Assembly: GCA_050290225.1 (NCBI GenBank)
Contig: JBNKHG010000016.1
Location: 14,572 to 78,571 of the forward strand
Source of the DNA: JBNKHG01 sp050290225
Lineage (GTDB): Bacteria > Pseudomonadota > Gammaproteobacteria > Pseudomonadales > Cellvibrionaceae
Direction of reading: 5' to 3'
DNA: 64,000 nucleotides
Shown: one piece after another, positions 16,364 to 24,509 of the stretch
Layout: each line of letters begins with the position of its first letter
How positions within the stretch are numbered: position 1 is the stretch's first letter
Translations under genes and position numbers: made by a program
Notes under the pieces: generated by a model
The model's database searches: none
Told to the model about the DNA's origin: nothing
The model's input: only the letters and a program-made list of their open reading frames with translations

Positions 16364-16565
16364 CCCAACAAACCTACTTAGCCCTATGCCCTAGGCAGGC
16401 AACTCTCTCAAACTCAAAAGTTTCATCAAGCACAAAGAATTGCCACTCCCATAATAATTTCGATTTAGCCAACCAATTTTACAATCGAAAAAAGCCCAAC
16501 GATTCAAGCAGTTCCTTTTAACCAATAATATAATTACATATCAATTTCAATCGCTTCAATTTCAT

Positions 16566-16855
16566 TTATATTTTTTCACCGAGCGCTCTCGGCAAATGTT
16601 CACCATAAGTGCCCCACCAAGCGCACACCAATGATCCAAACTTGCCTTGCTAGCCGAATAAGGAGAGCCGGGGAAATAGGGAGTTTCTTCGAAAAAAAAG
16701 ATGACATTTTCAAGATCTCCTTATATTTCATCAGTTGATACTTGGTGAAAACGAAAAGATGATTTGCGGACATCGTAGAGAGAACTAAAATAATACCTAT
16801 CCCCCTCAAGTAGATTAAATATTCCAGACACATTGGAATCAATTAATTTCGATTC
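16566..16855 (-). pseudogene. Decayed rmlB (dTDP-glucose 4,6-dehydratase) fragment
   Basis: On the minus strand the text reads SNVSGIFNLLEGDRYYF, then FRFHQVSTDEI, a stop codon, then GDLENVIFFFEETPYF and PGSPYSASKASLDHW. This lines up with FRFHHISTDEVYGDL and SSPYSASKAASDHL of the intact RmlB encoded at 24510-25577. The tyrosine codon of the STDEVYGDL motif has become TAA. A frameshift after DHWCALGG leads to TYGEHLP and a further remnant EKI. No 5' or 3' remainder is readable. It is most likely a relic of the rmlB that once headed this operon. Confidence 0.85.
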
Positions 16856-17272
16856 CTCTGAAATGTTTAACGTAGAACTTACCGGTTGACCCGGGTAAAA
16901 AGAATATACCCTGCTCCGCAGCCTGGCGCTGTGACGCAAGATCAAATTTTGAGCGAAGGTATAAAAAGAAGGAAGGAATAGCGCGAAATGCGGCGGCACG
17001 CATCCCTGACGAATGATAACATCACCGTTTAATCTATCCCCAAGCCGGCGTTCAATCTCGCAAGCTATCAAGTCAGCATAATCCATTGTTTAATATTGTT
17101 GGTTAGTTTTTGTTTTATTCAGGCGAATGGTTTGTACTAAGTAACTGACACTTGGTTTCTATTGTTAGCTTACGCCGAATTACTTTGGCCCACCGGAATG
17201 GGCTTTCTGCTGTTGCCCCCTGGAACCGATACCCCAAAAATCAGCTCAAAGGCTAACACATTTAATCGCCAA
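16856..17272. other. Stretch without a supported gene, next to the rmlB relic
   Basis: The minus-strand frame that enters the rmlB relic stays open back to an ATG at 17086, but the first 75 codons resemble nothing I know. No promoter with good spacing or terminator with a T-run was found. A short GCCCA/TGGGC hairpin lies near 17188-17205. This could be further decayed operon leader or sugar gene. Confidence 0.4.
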
Positions 17273-18700
17273 TCATTTTAACAACGTGCGAATATCTTTC
17301 GCCCCCCAATGCGGGAAATGCTTCCGAATCAACGCATTCAACTCAATCTCAAATTCGGAAATCTGCCCCAGCTCGGCGGTGTCAGTTGCACTCGCTTCCA
17401 GAATCGATTCCACCATTCCCGCACCCACGGTGATATTGGTGAGGCGATCGATCACAATAAACGCGCCAGTGGCGCGGTTGTTAACATATTTATCACTCAC
17501 CACCGGCTGGCTTAACTGCACCTCCACCAGGGCGATATCATTTAACTGCAATGCTTCAGTTTGGTTATGCGCCTGGGTATTGACGTCAATTTGGTAGTCA
17601 ATGGCTGTGATTGAGCCTGTGGTGATTTTACTGGCGAACTTGAACAGGTATTCACGGCTAGGCGTCATGCTCTGCTCGGACATCCACACCAGATGGGCCT
17701 GCAAACGGTTGCTGGTGTCGACGTCATCATCAGCTTCGACTATCACATCACCGCGGCTGATATCGATTTCGTCCTCCAGGGTCAGGGTGATGGCCTGACC
17801 AACGAAGGCTTCGTCGAGGCTGCCGTCGTAGGAAACGATCTCTTTGACCCTGCTGGTTTTACCGGAAGGCAAGGCCTTGACCTTATCGCCCTTGGAGACC
17901 ACGCCGGAGGCGACAGTGCCACAGAAACCGCGGAAGTCCAGGTTCGGGCGATTGACATACTGTACCGGCAGGCGGAAATCCTCGATATTTCGATCGCTGG
18001 CGATCTCCACGGTCTCGATAATTTCCATCAATGTCTGGCCGCTATACCAGTCGGAGCAATTACCACGGTCGACCACGTTGTCGCCATCCAGGGCGGAGAT
18101 GGGCACGAAGCGCACATCGTTCATCTTCAGCTTTTTGGAAAACGCCAGATAGTCGGCCTTGATATCGTCGAACACTTTCTGATCAAAATCGACCAGGTCC
18201 ATTTTGTTAACGGCGACGACAATGTGCTTGATGCCCAGCAGCGAGGCGATGTAACTGTGGCGGCGGGTCTGGGTCTGTACGCCGTAGCGGGCGTCGATCA
18301 GGATGATGGCCAGGTCACAGGTGGAGGCGCCAGTCACCATATTGCGGGTGTACTGCTCGTGCCCCGGCGTGTCGGCGATAATAAACTTGCGCTTTTCCGT
18401 GGAAAAATAACGATAGGCCACATCAATGGTAATGCCCTGCTCACGCTCCGCCTGGAGACCGTCCACCAGCAGAGCCAGATCGATTTTTTCCCCGGTGGTG
18501 CCGTGCTTTTGGGAATCGCTTTGAATCGAGGCCAACTGATCTTCATAAATCATTTTGGAGTCGTGCAGCAGGCGGCCGATCAGGGTGCTTTTACCGTCGT
18601 CCACGCTACCGCAGGTGAGAAAGCGCAGCAGCTCTTTTTGCTCGTGCTGCTTCAAATAAGCATCGATATCTTTTGCAATAAGGTCGGACTGGTGACTCAT
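17273..18700 (-). CDS. cysN: Sulfate adenylyltransferase subunit 1
   Basis: A 475-residue EF-Tu-like GTPase with P-loop CGSVDDGKSTLIGRLL near residue 31, IIADTPGHEQYTRNM, and NKMDLVD, followed by beta-barrel domains 2 and 3. With CysD it makes APS from ATP and sulfate, driven by GTP. The length shows a stand-alone CysN without a C-terminal CysC kinase, so PAPS formation needs CysC elsewhere. In most genomes cysD is directly upstream; here 2.3 kb with two MNT-HEPN pairs and a four-helix-bundle gene separates them. It may still be read from the cysD promoter or from a local one. Confidence 0.96.
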   Translation of the reverse strand: MSHQSDLIAKDIDAYLKQHEQKELLRFLTCGSVDDGKSTLIGRLLHDSKMIYEDQLASIQSDSQKHGTTGEKIDLALLVDGLQAEREQGITIDVAYRYFSTEKRKFIIADTPGHEQYTRNMVTGASTCDLAIILIDARYGVQTQTRRHSYIASLLGIKHIVVAVNKMDLVDFDQKVFDDIKADYLAFSKKLKMNDVRFVPISALDGDNVVDRGNCSDWYSGQTLMEIIETVEIASDRNIEDFRLPVQYVNRPNLDFRGFCGTVASGVVSKGDKVKALPSGKTSRVKEIVSYDGSLDEAFVGQAITLTLEDEIDISRGDVIVEADDDVDTSNRLQAHLVWMSEQSMTPSREYLFKFASKITTGSITAIDYQIDVNTQAHNQTEALQLNDIALVEVQLSQPVVSDKYVNNRATGAFIVIDRLTNITVGAGMVESILEASATDTAELGQISEFEIELNALIRKHFPHWGAKDIRTLLK

Positions 18701-18769
18701 TTATCTTTCATTCTCTATTAAATAACAGTTGAGCGCTTTATTGTCATAACATGACATATCTATAGTTTC

Positions 18770-19261
18770 TTAGCTGTGATTATCGGTCAGCTTGCGGCGA
18801 TCTATTTCCTGAATCAAATTATTGACAACATTCTTTAAAGTCGGCACCAAGCGGTGCCCGGTATTGACAGCATCGGCCAAAATTACCGGGTCCTCAATAT
18901 ACTCGTGAACCATCTCATTTCTGAGCCGCCTGATGGCCAACCAGTCATCCGCCGACGTTATCCAACCAAACCGTTCCGCCTTGTCCAAATTGTCGATAAC
19001 CGGGCCAACTGGCTCACCTATCGCCGAGAGCAATGCCGGCAACACTTTATCGCCCGCCGTGTCCTGAAGACGCCCAAACCTGCTGACAAATGCATCCAAC
19101 TGTTCTGCCAAATCCACGTCGGTTTCAAGGAACTTCACAGTTTCTTCGTTAAATTCACGCGAAAAAAGTCGCCCGTCTGTCAGCAGTAGGTGTTGGAGCT
19201 CTTTCATAACAACACGTGCTAAAAATGCCAAACGCTCCTTTTGGCTTTCGGATAAATTCAT
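18770..19261 (-). CDS. HEPN-domain protein, partner of an MNT nucleotidyltransferase (pair 1)
   Basis: A 163-residue helical protein ending in a HEPN-type motif: RRLRNEMVHEY gives R114-x4-H119-x-Y121, the RX4HXY pattern of HepT-like RNases, where the tyrosine is the site modified by MntA in known type VII systems. The length is greater than that of a standard HepT, with an extra N-terminal helical part. The ATG overlaps the stop of the upstream MNT gene. It is probably a toxin-type RNase controlled by its partner; the target is unknown. It lies in the gap between cysD and cysN. Confidence 0.75.
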   Translation of the reverse strand: MNLSESQKERLAFLARVVMKELQHLLLTDGRLFSREFNEETVKFLETDVDLAEQLDAFVSRFGRLQDTAGDKVLPALLSAIGEPVGPVIDNLDKAERFGWITSADDWLAIRRLRNEMVHEYIEDPVILADAVNTGHRLVPTLKNVVNNLIQEIDRRKLTDNHS

Positions 19262-19557
19262 AACTGAATACCCGTTTCCTTCGCAATCCGATGTATGGGT
19301 AGTTGCGCCAGATTGGGTGCCCCTATCAATACATCGACTTTGCGACCCTGCAATAACCGAGAAATTCGTGCGCCTGCTATGGCCGCTAAATAGGCAGGCT
19401 TCTCTACGGGGGAGGGAGATTCTATAAAGATATCTACATCACCACCGGCTCTGTTGTCGTCGACCCTTGAACCAAATAGGCAGACGTTCACATCGTTACC
19501 GAATACTGATTCGGCAATATCATGAATCCCTTTTGCCTGCTTTTCACTCAATCGCAT
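19258..19557 (-). CDS. MNT-type minimal nucleotidyltransferase (pair 1)
   Basis: A 99-residue protein of the polymerase-beta nucleotidyltransferase fold. It has CLFGSRVDDNRAGGDVDIF with Gly29-Ser30 and metal-binding Asp40/Asp42, and KVDVLI with the third carboxylate Asp75. Such proteins add AMP to the tyrosine of their HEPN partner and neutralise it. Order is MNT first and HEPN second, with overlapping ATGA. The assignment to the minimal nucleotidyltransferases is firm; the antitoxin role is inferred from the pair. Confidence 0.82.
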   Translation of the reverse strand: MRLSEKQAKGIHDIAESVFGNDVNVCLFGSRVDDNRAGGDVDIFIESPSPVEKPAYLAAIAGARISRLLQGRKVDVLIGAPNLAQLPIHRIAKETGIQL

Positions 19558-19621
19558 AATGCTAACTCAGCTTTCATCCCACATATTTCCGTAGTCAAAG
19601 TAGAGCCGCCTCCACAACGAC

Positions 19622-19649
19622 TAAAAATACCCTTCCTGCTTTTTCTTCT
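19622..19649 (-). repeat. Second copy of the cysD 3' end
   Basis: These 28 bases match 20992-21019 at 27 positions. Read on the minus strand they encode KKKQEGYF and a stop codon, the exact C terminus of CysD. The copy lies 1.37 kb downstream of the true cysD end, on the far side of the four-helix-bundle gene and MNT-HEPN pair 2. It suggests that this DNA entered at the cysD 3' end and duplicated it. Confidence 0.85.
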
Positions 19650-19683
19650 ATGCCGCCGACCATTTTTCAAGTCAGTCCCCTCT

Positions 19684-20019
19684 TTAGGGAGCAGACCTCT
19701 GTGCTTTGGCAAAAAAGCGCTGTCCTAACCGTTTGATATGGTCCAGCAGGTCCTCGTTTTCGATTTGCCGCAGTAGCGATAAATCCACCTTGTAGGGCAA
19801 ATTCAGTTCCTCAATTTCCGCTTCGACCTGTTGAAAACCAGCCCAGTCGAGACCGGTTTCGCAAATGGTCAAATCGATATCGGATCCCGGCCGGAAGTTA
19901 CCTTTAGCCCGAGAGCCGTAGATCAACACTTGTTCGATCGCAGGGTGCCTGGAAAACACTGCCTGCAACGCCTCCACGGCAGACACGGGCAGTCCCCATT
20001 CCCCGATTTCCACCATCAC
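19684..20019 (-). CDS. MNT-type nucleotidyltransferase (pair 2)
   Basis: A 111-residue minimal nucleotidyltransferase. VLIYGSRAKGNFRPGSDIDL has Gly35-Ser36 and Asp47/Asp49, and YKVDLS holds Asp79. This is the HI0073-like branch that pairs with HI0074-type HEPN proteins. Its start overlaps the stop of the HEPN gene by ATGA, so here the HEPN gene comes first, opposite to pair 1. The function is presumably AMP transfer to the partner. It lies between the two copies of the cysD 3' end. Confidence 0.83.
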   Translation of the reverse strand: MMVEIGEWGLPVSAVEALQAVFSRHPAIEQVLIYGSRAKGNFRPGSDIDLTICETGLDWAGFQQVEAEIEELNLPYKVDLSLLRQIENEDLLDHIKRLGQRFFAKAQRSAP

Positions 20020-20432
20020 CCGGCCATCTTTGCTGTCATATCCGACTCCAACGCCTCCAGTTGGGCAAAATGGGCCGTGCGGATATTGGTCAAAATTGCT
20101 TCAGCGGTGGTTTCATTATACGTGTGTGCCGTACGGTTTCGGTCCAACAACATATTCATCCAGGCCTGCCCGTCCGCAACCAGGCCACGGGCAAAGGATT
20201 CGCGAATCGCATCGCGTGATCCCACCACATCCACATACCCCTGCCACACCAGGTAATCTTTCAGCACATTCCAGGCCAGTTCATAGGTAAACTCGAACGC
20301 CTGAATGACACCCTGCTTTTCCAGCCGCGACAGCTCTCGCTCGTCCATCAGTGCCACTGCCTCACGCAGCTGCGCCAGGCCTTTTTGAAACTGGGAGAAG
20401 CGTTGTTGCCAGCGGATGTCTGTTTCGGTCAT
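20016..20432 (-). CDS. HI0074-type HEPN protein, nucleotidyltransferase partner (pair 2)
   Basis: A 138-residue four-helix protein of the HI0074 family (nucleotidyltransferase substrate-binding protein). AFEFTYELAWNVLKDYL near residue 45 and the HEPN motif DRNRTAHTYNE (R98-x4-H103-x-Y105) are diagnostic. The start was set at ATG 20432 with GGAAGA upstream; a TTG six codons earlier is open but less likely. With the downstream MNT protein it forms a complex that resembles MntA/HepT systems, though members of this branch were first described without toxicity. Role inferred. Confidence 0.83.
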   Translation of the reverse strand: MTETDIRWQQRFSQFQKGLAQLREAVALMDERELSRLEKQGVIQAFEFTYELAWNVLKDYLVWQGYVDVVGSRDAIRESFARGLVADGQAWMNMLLDRNRTAHTYNETTAEAILTNIRTAHFAQLEALESDMTAKMAG

Positions 20433-20480
20433 GTCTGTTTCTTCCGGCAAAGAGTATCAAAATTAGGGCGAATTGGTTGA

Positions 20481-20512
20481 AAGCGGCAAGCTTCAAGCGG
20501 CAAGCTTTAAGT
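20481..20512. repeat. Left arm of an AAGCTTGC-type element carrying the four-helix-bundle gene
   Basis: Two imperfect copies of AAGCGGCAAGCTT stand directly behind the stop of the four-helix-bundle gene. The arm is the inverted counterpart of the repeats at 20891-20993 on the other side of that gene, and resembles arms at 27328-27360 and 41476-41508. Confidence 0.7.
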
Positions 20513-20525
20513 TAGAGCTGGCTGC

Positions 20526-20876
20526 TTAGTTTGATTCTTTGGCTATTGTTTTCATTAGGCCTGTTAACATTGACGATATTTCCCGTGTTTCGTTTAGCCA
20601 ATACTTGCCTGTTTTTCTGTCGAGATATCCTATTTCAAGTCCTATGTACATTTGTGTACGCAATTCACCGCACGAACCTTTGGCATACCCAAGAAACTTG
20701 AGTTTCTCCCTATGGCTGGTTCGCTCCATCCCTTCCGCGATATTACTGGGAATAGAGACAGCCGAACGAGTTATCTGATCCTTAAATCCGTAATCTTTAT
20801 TCAGATTTAGCGCCTTATAAAGTTCACAACACAATCGAGATGATCGACGCCAAACATCCAATTTCTCAAAATCCAT
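20526..20876 (-). CDS. Four-helix-bundle protein (S23/IVP family)
   Basis: A 116-residue protein of the family first known from 23S rRNA intervening sequences, structurally related to Avd of diversity-generating retroelements. It opens FEKLDVWRRSSRLCCELYKA and has the family core ITRSAVSIPSNIAEG followed by a second helix pair. Its molecular role is not known, although the positively charged bundle of relatives suggests nucleic acid binding. The start was set at ATG 20876, with AGGGAG upstream. Inverted AAGCTTGC-type arms flank the gene, and it lies between cysD and the MNT-HEPN genes, so it looks like a passenger of a small inserted cassette. Confidence 0.88.
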   Translation of the reverse strand: MDFEKLDVWRRSSRLCCELYKALNLNKDYGFKDQITRSAVSIPSNIAEGMERTSHREKLKFLGYAKGSCGELRTQMYIGLEIGYLDRKTGKYWLNETREISSMLTGLMKTIAKESN

Positions 20877-20890
20877 CCACACACTCCCTG

Positions 20891-20993
20891 TGCCCAACCG
20901 CTGTTAACTTGCCGCTTGAAGCTTAAAGCTTGCCGCTCAACTCGTGCCCAACCGCTCTTATCTTGCCGCTTACAGCTTAAAGCTTGCCGCTTA
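20891..20993. repeat. Right arm: 54-bp tandem repeat of AAGCTTGCCGCTT words ending in the cysD stop
   Basis: Two copies of a 54-base unit (starting TGCCCAACCGCT at 20891 and 20945) each contain CTTGCCGCTT and AAAGCTTGCCGCT. They are the inverted counterparts of the arm at 20481-20512. The last bases of the second copy form the cysD stop codon (20991-20993), so the element ends exactly on the gene end. Confidence 0.75.
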
Positions 20994-21902
20994 AAAATAC
21001 CCTTCCTGCTTCTTCTTCTCCATGGAACCAGCGCTATCGTGGTCAATCACCCGACCCTGGCGCTCAGAGGTGGTGGTCAGCAGCATTTCCTGAATAATAT
21101 CGGGAAGTGTCTGCGCTTCGGACTCCACGGCGCCGGTCAGCGGATAACAACCCAGTGTGCGGAAGCGGACCATTTTCTCCTCGATCACTTCCCCCTCTTC
21201 AATCTGCATACGCTCATCGTCCACCATAATCAGGGCGCCATCGCGCTCTACCACGGGGCGCTTGGCGGCGAAGTACAGGGGCACGATGGGAATGGATTCC
21301 AGGTGGATATACTGCCAGATGTCCAGCTCGGTCCAGTTGGACAGCGGAAAAACGCGGATGCTTTCGCCTTTGTCGACCTTGCCGTTGTAGATATTCCAGA
21401 GTTCGGGGCGCTGGTTTTTCGGGTCCCAGCGGTGATTTTTGTCGCGGAAGGAGTAGACCCGCTCCTTGGCACGGGACTTCTCTTCATCCCGGCGGGCACC
21501 GCCAAAAGCGGCATCGAAACCATACTTGTCCAGTGCCTGCTTGAGGGCGGCGGTTTTCATGATGTCAGTGTGCTTGGCGCTGCCGTGTTCAAAGGGGCTG
21601 ATCCCCATATCCACCCCTTCCTGATTGATATGCACAATCAGGTCCCACCCCAGATCGGCGACCCGCTTGTCGCGGAATTCGATCATCTCCCTGAACTTCC
21701 AGGTGGTATCCACATGCATCAGGGGGAAAGGCGGTTTGCCCGGGTAGAACGCCTTCATGGCCAGGTGCATCATAACCGCGGAGTCTTTGCCGATGGAGTA
21801 AAGCATAACCGGGTTGTCGAATTCGGCTGCCACTTCCCGGATGATATGGATACTTTCAGCTTCCAGCTGCTTGAGATGGGTCAGATGGTATTTACTGGTC
21901 AT
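20991..21902 (-). CDS. cysD: Sulfate adenylyltransferase subunit 2
   Basis: A 303-residue PP-loop ATP pyrophosphatase. It has VMLYSIGKDSAVMMHLAMKA near residue 35, GGARRDEEKSRAKER near residue 140 and the family tail with EKKKQEGYF. It transfers AMP from ATP to sulfate to give APS, with CysN supplying GTP hydrolysis. The start was set at ATG 21902, the usual MTSKYHLTHLKQLE opening; an upstream in-frame extension has no homology. The stop lies inside a repeat arm, and a copy of the last 28 bases occurs at 19622-19649. The gene is thus cut off from cysN by 2.3 kb of inserted genes. Confidence 0.96.
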   Translation of the reverse strand: MTSKYHLTHLKQLEAESIHIIREVAAEFDNPVMLYSIGKDSAVMMHLAMKAFYPGKPPFPLMHVDTTWKFREMIEFRDKRVADLGWDLIVHINQEGVDMGISPFEHGSAKHTDIMKTAALKQALDKYGFDAAFGGARRDEEKSRAKERVYSFRDKNHRWDPKNQRPELWNIYNGKVDKGESIRVFPLSNWTELDIWQYIHLESIPIVPLYFAAKRPVVERDGALIMVDDERMQIEEGEVIEEKMVRFRTLGCYPLTGAVESEAQTLPDIIQEMLLTTTSERQGRVIDHDSAGSMEKKKQEGYF

Positions 21903-22030
21903 TACTAGCCTTGGCCAAAGATTAAACAATTTGTGCCCATTGTACGCCTTCGCTCTAATTGACACCCCATTTAAATATCGACCCCCCTATTAATCGAGGC
22001 CCCATTTTGAGGGTGCTTAGAGCAGGTTTT

Positions 22031-22052
22031 GACCAGTAGCGCTCCGCTGGTC
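22031..22052. other. Hairpin in the cysD upstream region
   Basis: GACCAG and CTGGTC form a 6-bp stem around a 10-base loop, between the rmlD end and the cysD start (258 bases without a gene). It has no T-run. It may be a structured leader or a regulator site; no role can be shown. Confidence 0.25.
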
Positions 22053-22160
22053 GGCAAGGCACCTGTAAAAAGGCATATTATATGCTAATCAATAGCTTAG
22101 GTCTGCATTATGACCCGGCAAATATGCGGTGACCGTGTCGGGTATTGCGGAATTTGGTGA

Positions 22161-23054
22161 CTAAATCGACGAAGCCTGGTTGATAAACTCCTCCAGCCCG
22201 GCATGCCAGTCACCGGATTGAATCCCCAAGCCGGTAGAAACGATCTTGTGACAATCAAGCACACTATTGGCCGGACGCTTGGCCGGGGTGGGATAGTCGC
22301 TGGTGGCGATCGGGTTAACTGTGGGCAATTTACTCAGGAGGCCGGTTTCCAGGGCCAAATCGAAAATGGCGCTGGCAAATTCATACCAGGTGCAGGGCTG
22401 ATCACCACTGAAGTGGTAGAGCCCCCAGGGCAAATCACCAGTTTCGCGATAGTGCTCGGCGAGCGTCAGCAGGGTGTCGGCGATATGACCGGCATAGGTG
22501 GGACAGCCACGCTGGTCGTCCACGACCCCCAGGGTATCCCGCTCCCGTCCCAGGCGCAGCATGGTTTTAACGAAATTTTGACCGTGGGTGCCGAATACCC
22601 AGGCAGTACGCAGGATAATATGGTGAGTCAGGCACTTTTGAATCGCCGTTTCGCCCGCCAATTTGGTACGCCCGTAGACACCTTGCGGACCGACGGGGTC
22701 TGATTCGCGATAAGCGCCCTCTTTCGTACCGTCGAAAACGTAATCTGTGGAGATATGGAAAAGCGGTATCCGCTGTTCGTTGCAGGCACGTGCCATGGCT
22801 TCCACGGCGGTTTCATTGATCAGCGCCGCAAGATCCGCTTCAGACTCGGCTTTATCCACCGCCGTATAGGCGGCGGCATTGATCACCAGATCCGGTTTTT
22901 GACGCTGAATCGCCTTTCGCACCTGATCGGCATCGGCCAGGTCGACCTGTTCCCGCGTCAGCGCCACCAGATCAAAGCCAGCCTCTCGAAAACGGGAAAC
23001 ACAGTCAAAGCCCACCTGGCCGTTGGCGCCGAACAATAATACCTTCATTTCCAC
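22161..23054 (-). CDS. rmlD: dTDP-4-dehydrorhamnose reductase
   Basis: A 297-residue SDR protein with VLLFGANGQVGFDC at the N terminus, INAAAYTAVDKAESE near residue 60, STDYVFDG near residue 105, and catalytic YGRTKLAGE near residue 130. It reduces dTDP-4-keto-rhamnose with NAD(P)H to dTDP-L-rhamnose. It is the fourth gene of the rmlBADC operon and begins 0-6 bases after the rmlC stop, either at GTG 23054 or ATG 23048, the second with AAAGGA in better range. Confidence 0.95.
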   Translation of the reverse strand: MEMKVLLFGANGQVGFDCVSRFREAGFDLVALTREQVDLADADQVRKAIQRQKPDLVINAAAYTAVDKAESEADLAALINETAVEAMARACNEQRIPLFHISTDYVFDGTKEGAYRESDPVGPQGVYGRTKLAGETAIQKCLTHHIILRTAWVFGTHGQNFVKTMLRLGRERDTLGVVDDQRGCPTYAGHIADTLLTLAEHYRETGDLPWGLYHFSGDQPCTWYEFASAIFDLALETGLLSKLPTVNPIATSDYPTPAKRPANSVLDCHKIVSTGLGIQSGDWHAGLEEFINQASSI

Positions 23055-23609
23055 TTATCCTTTTGACGCTTGCTGGGCTACCCATTCAGAGAGTGTCGGT
23101 GCCTCTGCATCCTTGTGGGACAATGTTGGCTTCGAAATCGGCCAATCGATACCGATCTCAGGGTCGTTCCAGATCACACTGCCCTCGTCGCTGGGGTCAT
23201 AGTAGTCCGTGCATTTGTATTCAAAATCAGCGATTTCGGACAGCACCACAAAACCGTGCGCGTATCCGGGAGGTATCCAGATCTGGCGCTTGTTTTGTTC
23301 GCTCAGAACAACCCCTTCATATTGACCAAAGGTGGCCGACTCGGGATTGATATCCACCGCCACATCATAGACCTCGCCCGTCACCACATGCACCAGTTTC
23401 CCTTGGGGTTTGGTTACCTGGAAATGCAGGCCGCGCAAGACGCCACGCGCGGACCGGGAATGATTGTCCTGGACAAAGGGCAGGTCGATACCGGCCAGTT
23501 CGCGATAGCGCTCGGCCTGGTAGGTTTCCAGGAAAAAGCCCCGCTCATCGCCGAACACCTTGGGTTCGATAATGACGACGCCGGGTAACCGGGTTTCAAT
23601 AACATTCAT
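23055..23609 (-). CDS. rmlC: dTDP-4-dehydrorhamnose 3,5-epimerase
   Basis: A 184-residue cupin of the RmlC family. It has DERGFFLETYQAERY near residue 21, FVQDNHSRSARGVLRGLHFQ near residue 45 with the catalytic histidine, and IWIPPGYAHGFVVLSE near residue 110. It epimerises C3 and C5 of dTDP-4-keto-6-deoxyglucose. It lies third in the rml operon, 12 bases after the rmlA stop. Confidence 0.96.
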   Translation of the reverse strand: MNVIETRLPGVVIIEPKVFGDERGFFLETYQAERYRELAGIDLPFVQDNHSRSARGVLRGLHFQVTKPQGKLVHVVTGEVYDVAVDINPESATFGQYEGVVLSEQNKRQIWIPPGYAHGFVVLSEIADFEYKCTDYYDPSDEGSVIWNDPEIGIDWPISKPTLSHKDAEAPTLSEWVAQQASKG

Positions 23610-23621
23610 GATGGTTTTTGA

Positions 23622-24491
23622 CTACTTAAACTTGACCAGTTCTTCCAGGTAGGTGCCGTAACCACTTTTCAGTAGCGGCTTCGCCAATGCCAGCATGGCT
23701 TCATCATCAATCCAGCCCATTCGCCAGGCAACCTCTTCCGGGCATGCGACTTTCAAGCTCTGACGATGCTCAATGGTCTGAATAAAATGCGCAGCCTCAA
23801 GCAACGAATCATGGGTACCGGTATCCAGCCATGCCATACCTCGGCCCATCATCTCCACCTGTAGATCACCACGGGCGAGATAAGCATTGTTGACATCCGT
23901 AATTTCCAGTTCGCCCCTAGGTGATGGTTTTACCGCCTTTGCAATATCAATCACGGCGTTGTCGTAAAAATAGAGACCAGTCACTGCATAGCGGCTTCTC
24001 GGTTCTGCGGGCTTTTCTTCCAGACTTATTGCCTTACCATTCTGGTCAAACTCCACTACACCAAAACGCTCTGGGTCTTTCACCGGATAGGCAAAAACCG
24101 TCGCCCCCGATTGCTGAGCTGCTGCACGGCGCAATGAGTTAGAAAATGTTTGACCAAAAAACAGGTTATCCCCAAGCACCAGTGCACAGCTGGAATCCCC
24201 GATAAATGTCTCGCCAATTATAAACGCCTGCGCCAAGCCTTCAGGTTCCGGCTGTATGGCGTATTGAATCTGGATTCCCCACTGATCGCCGCTGCCTAAT
24301 ATTTGTTCGAAACGATCGATATCCTTGGGAGTGGAAATTATTAGTACCTCCCTGATACCAGCCAGCATTAAAGTGGTCAACGGGTAGTAAATCATGGGCT
24401 TATCGTAGACAGGTAACAACTGCTTGCACACGCCTAGAGTTACGGGGTGCAATCTAGTACCACTACCACCGGCCAAAATAATACCTTTCAT
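23622..24491 (-). CDS. rmlA: Glucose-1-phosphate thymidylyltransferase
   Basis: A 289-residue nucleotidyltransferase beginning MKGIILAGGSGTRLHPVT, with CKQLLPVYDKPMIYYPLTTL, LVLGDNLFFGQ and VEFDQNGKAISLEEKP. It makes dTDP-glucose from dTTP and glucose-1-phosphate, feeding both rhamnose and the 3-amino-sugar branch. The start was set at ATG 24491, three codons inside the longest frame, where the family begins. It lies 18 bases after rmlB. Confidence 0.96.
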   Translation of the reverse strand: MKGIILAGGSGTRLHPVTLGVCKQLLPVYDKPMIYYPLTTLMLAGIREVLIISTPKDIDRFEQILGSGDQWGIQIQYAIQPEPEGLAQAFIIGETFIGDSSCALVLGDNLFFGQTFSNSLRRAAAQQSGATVFAYPVKDPERFGVVEFDQNGKAISLEEKPAEPRSRYAVTGLYFYDNAVIDIAKAVKPSPRGELEITDVNNAYLARGDLQVEMMGRGMAWLDTGTHDSLLEAAHFIQTIEHRQSLKVACPEEVAWRMGWIDDEAMLALAKPLLKSGYGTYLEELVKFK

Positions 24492-24509
24492 AATCACCAA
24501 CTCCCTTTT

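Noticed and set aside
17693..18721. 342-codon frame opposite cysN
   Set aside because: cysN is certain on the other strand; the frame is a codon-bias shadow without motifs.
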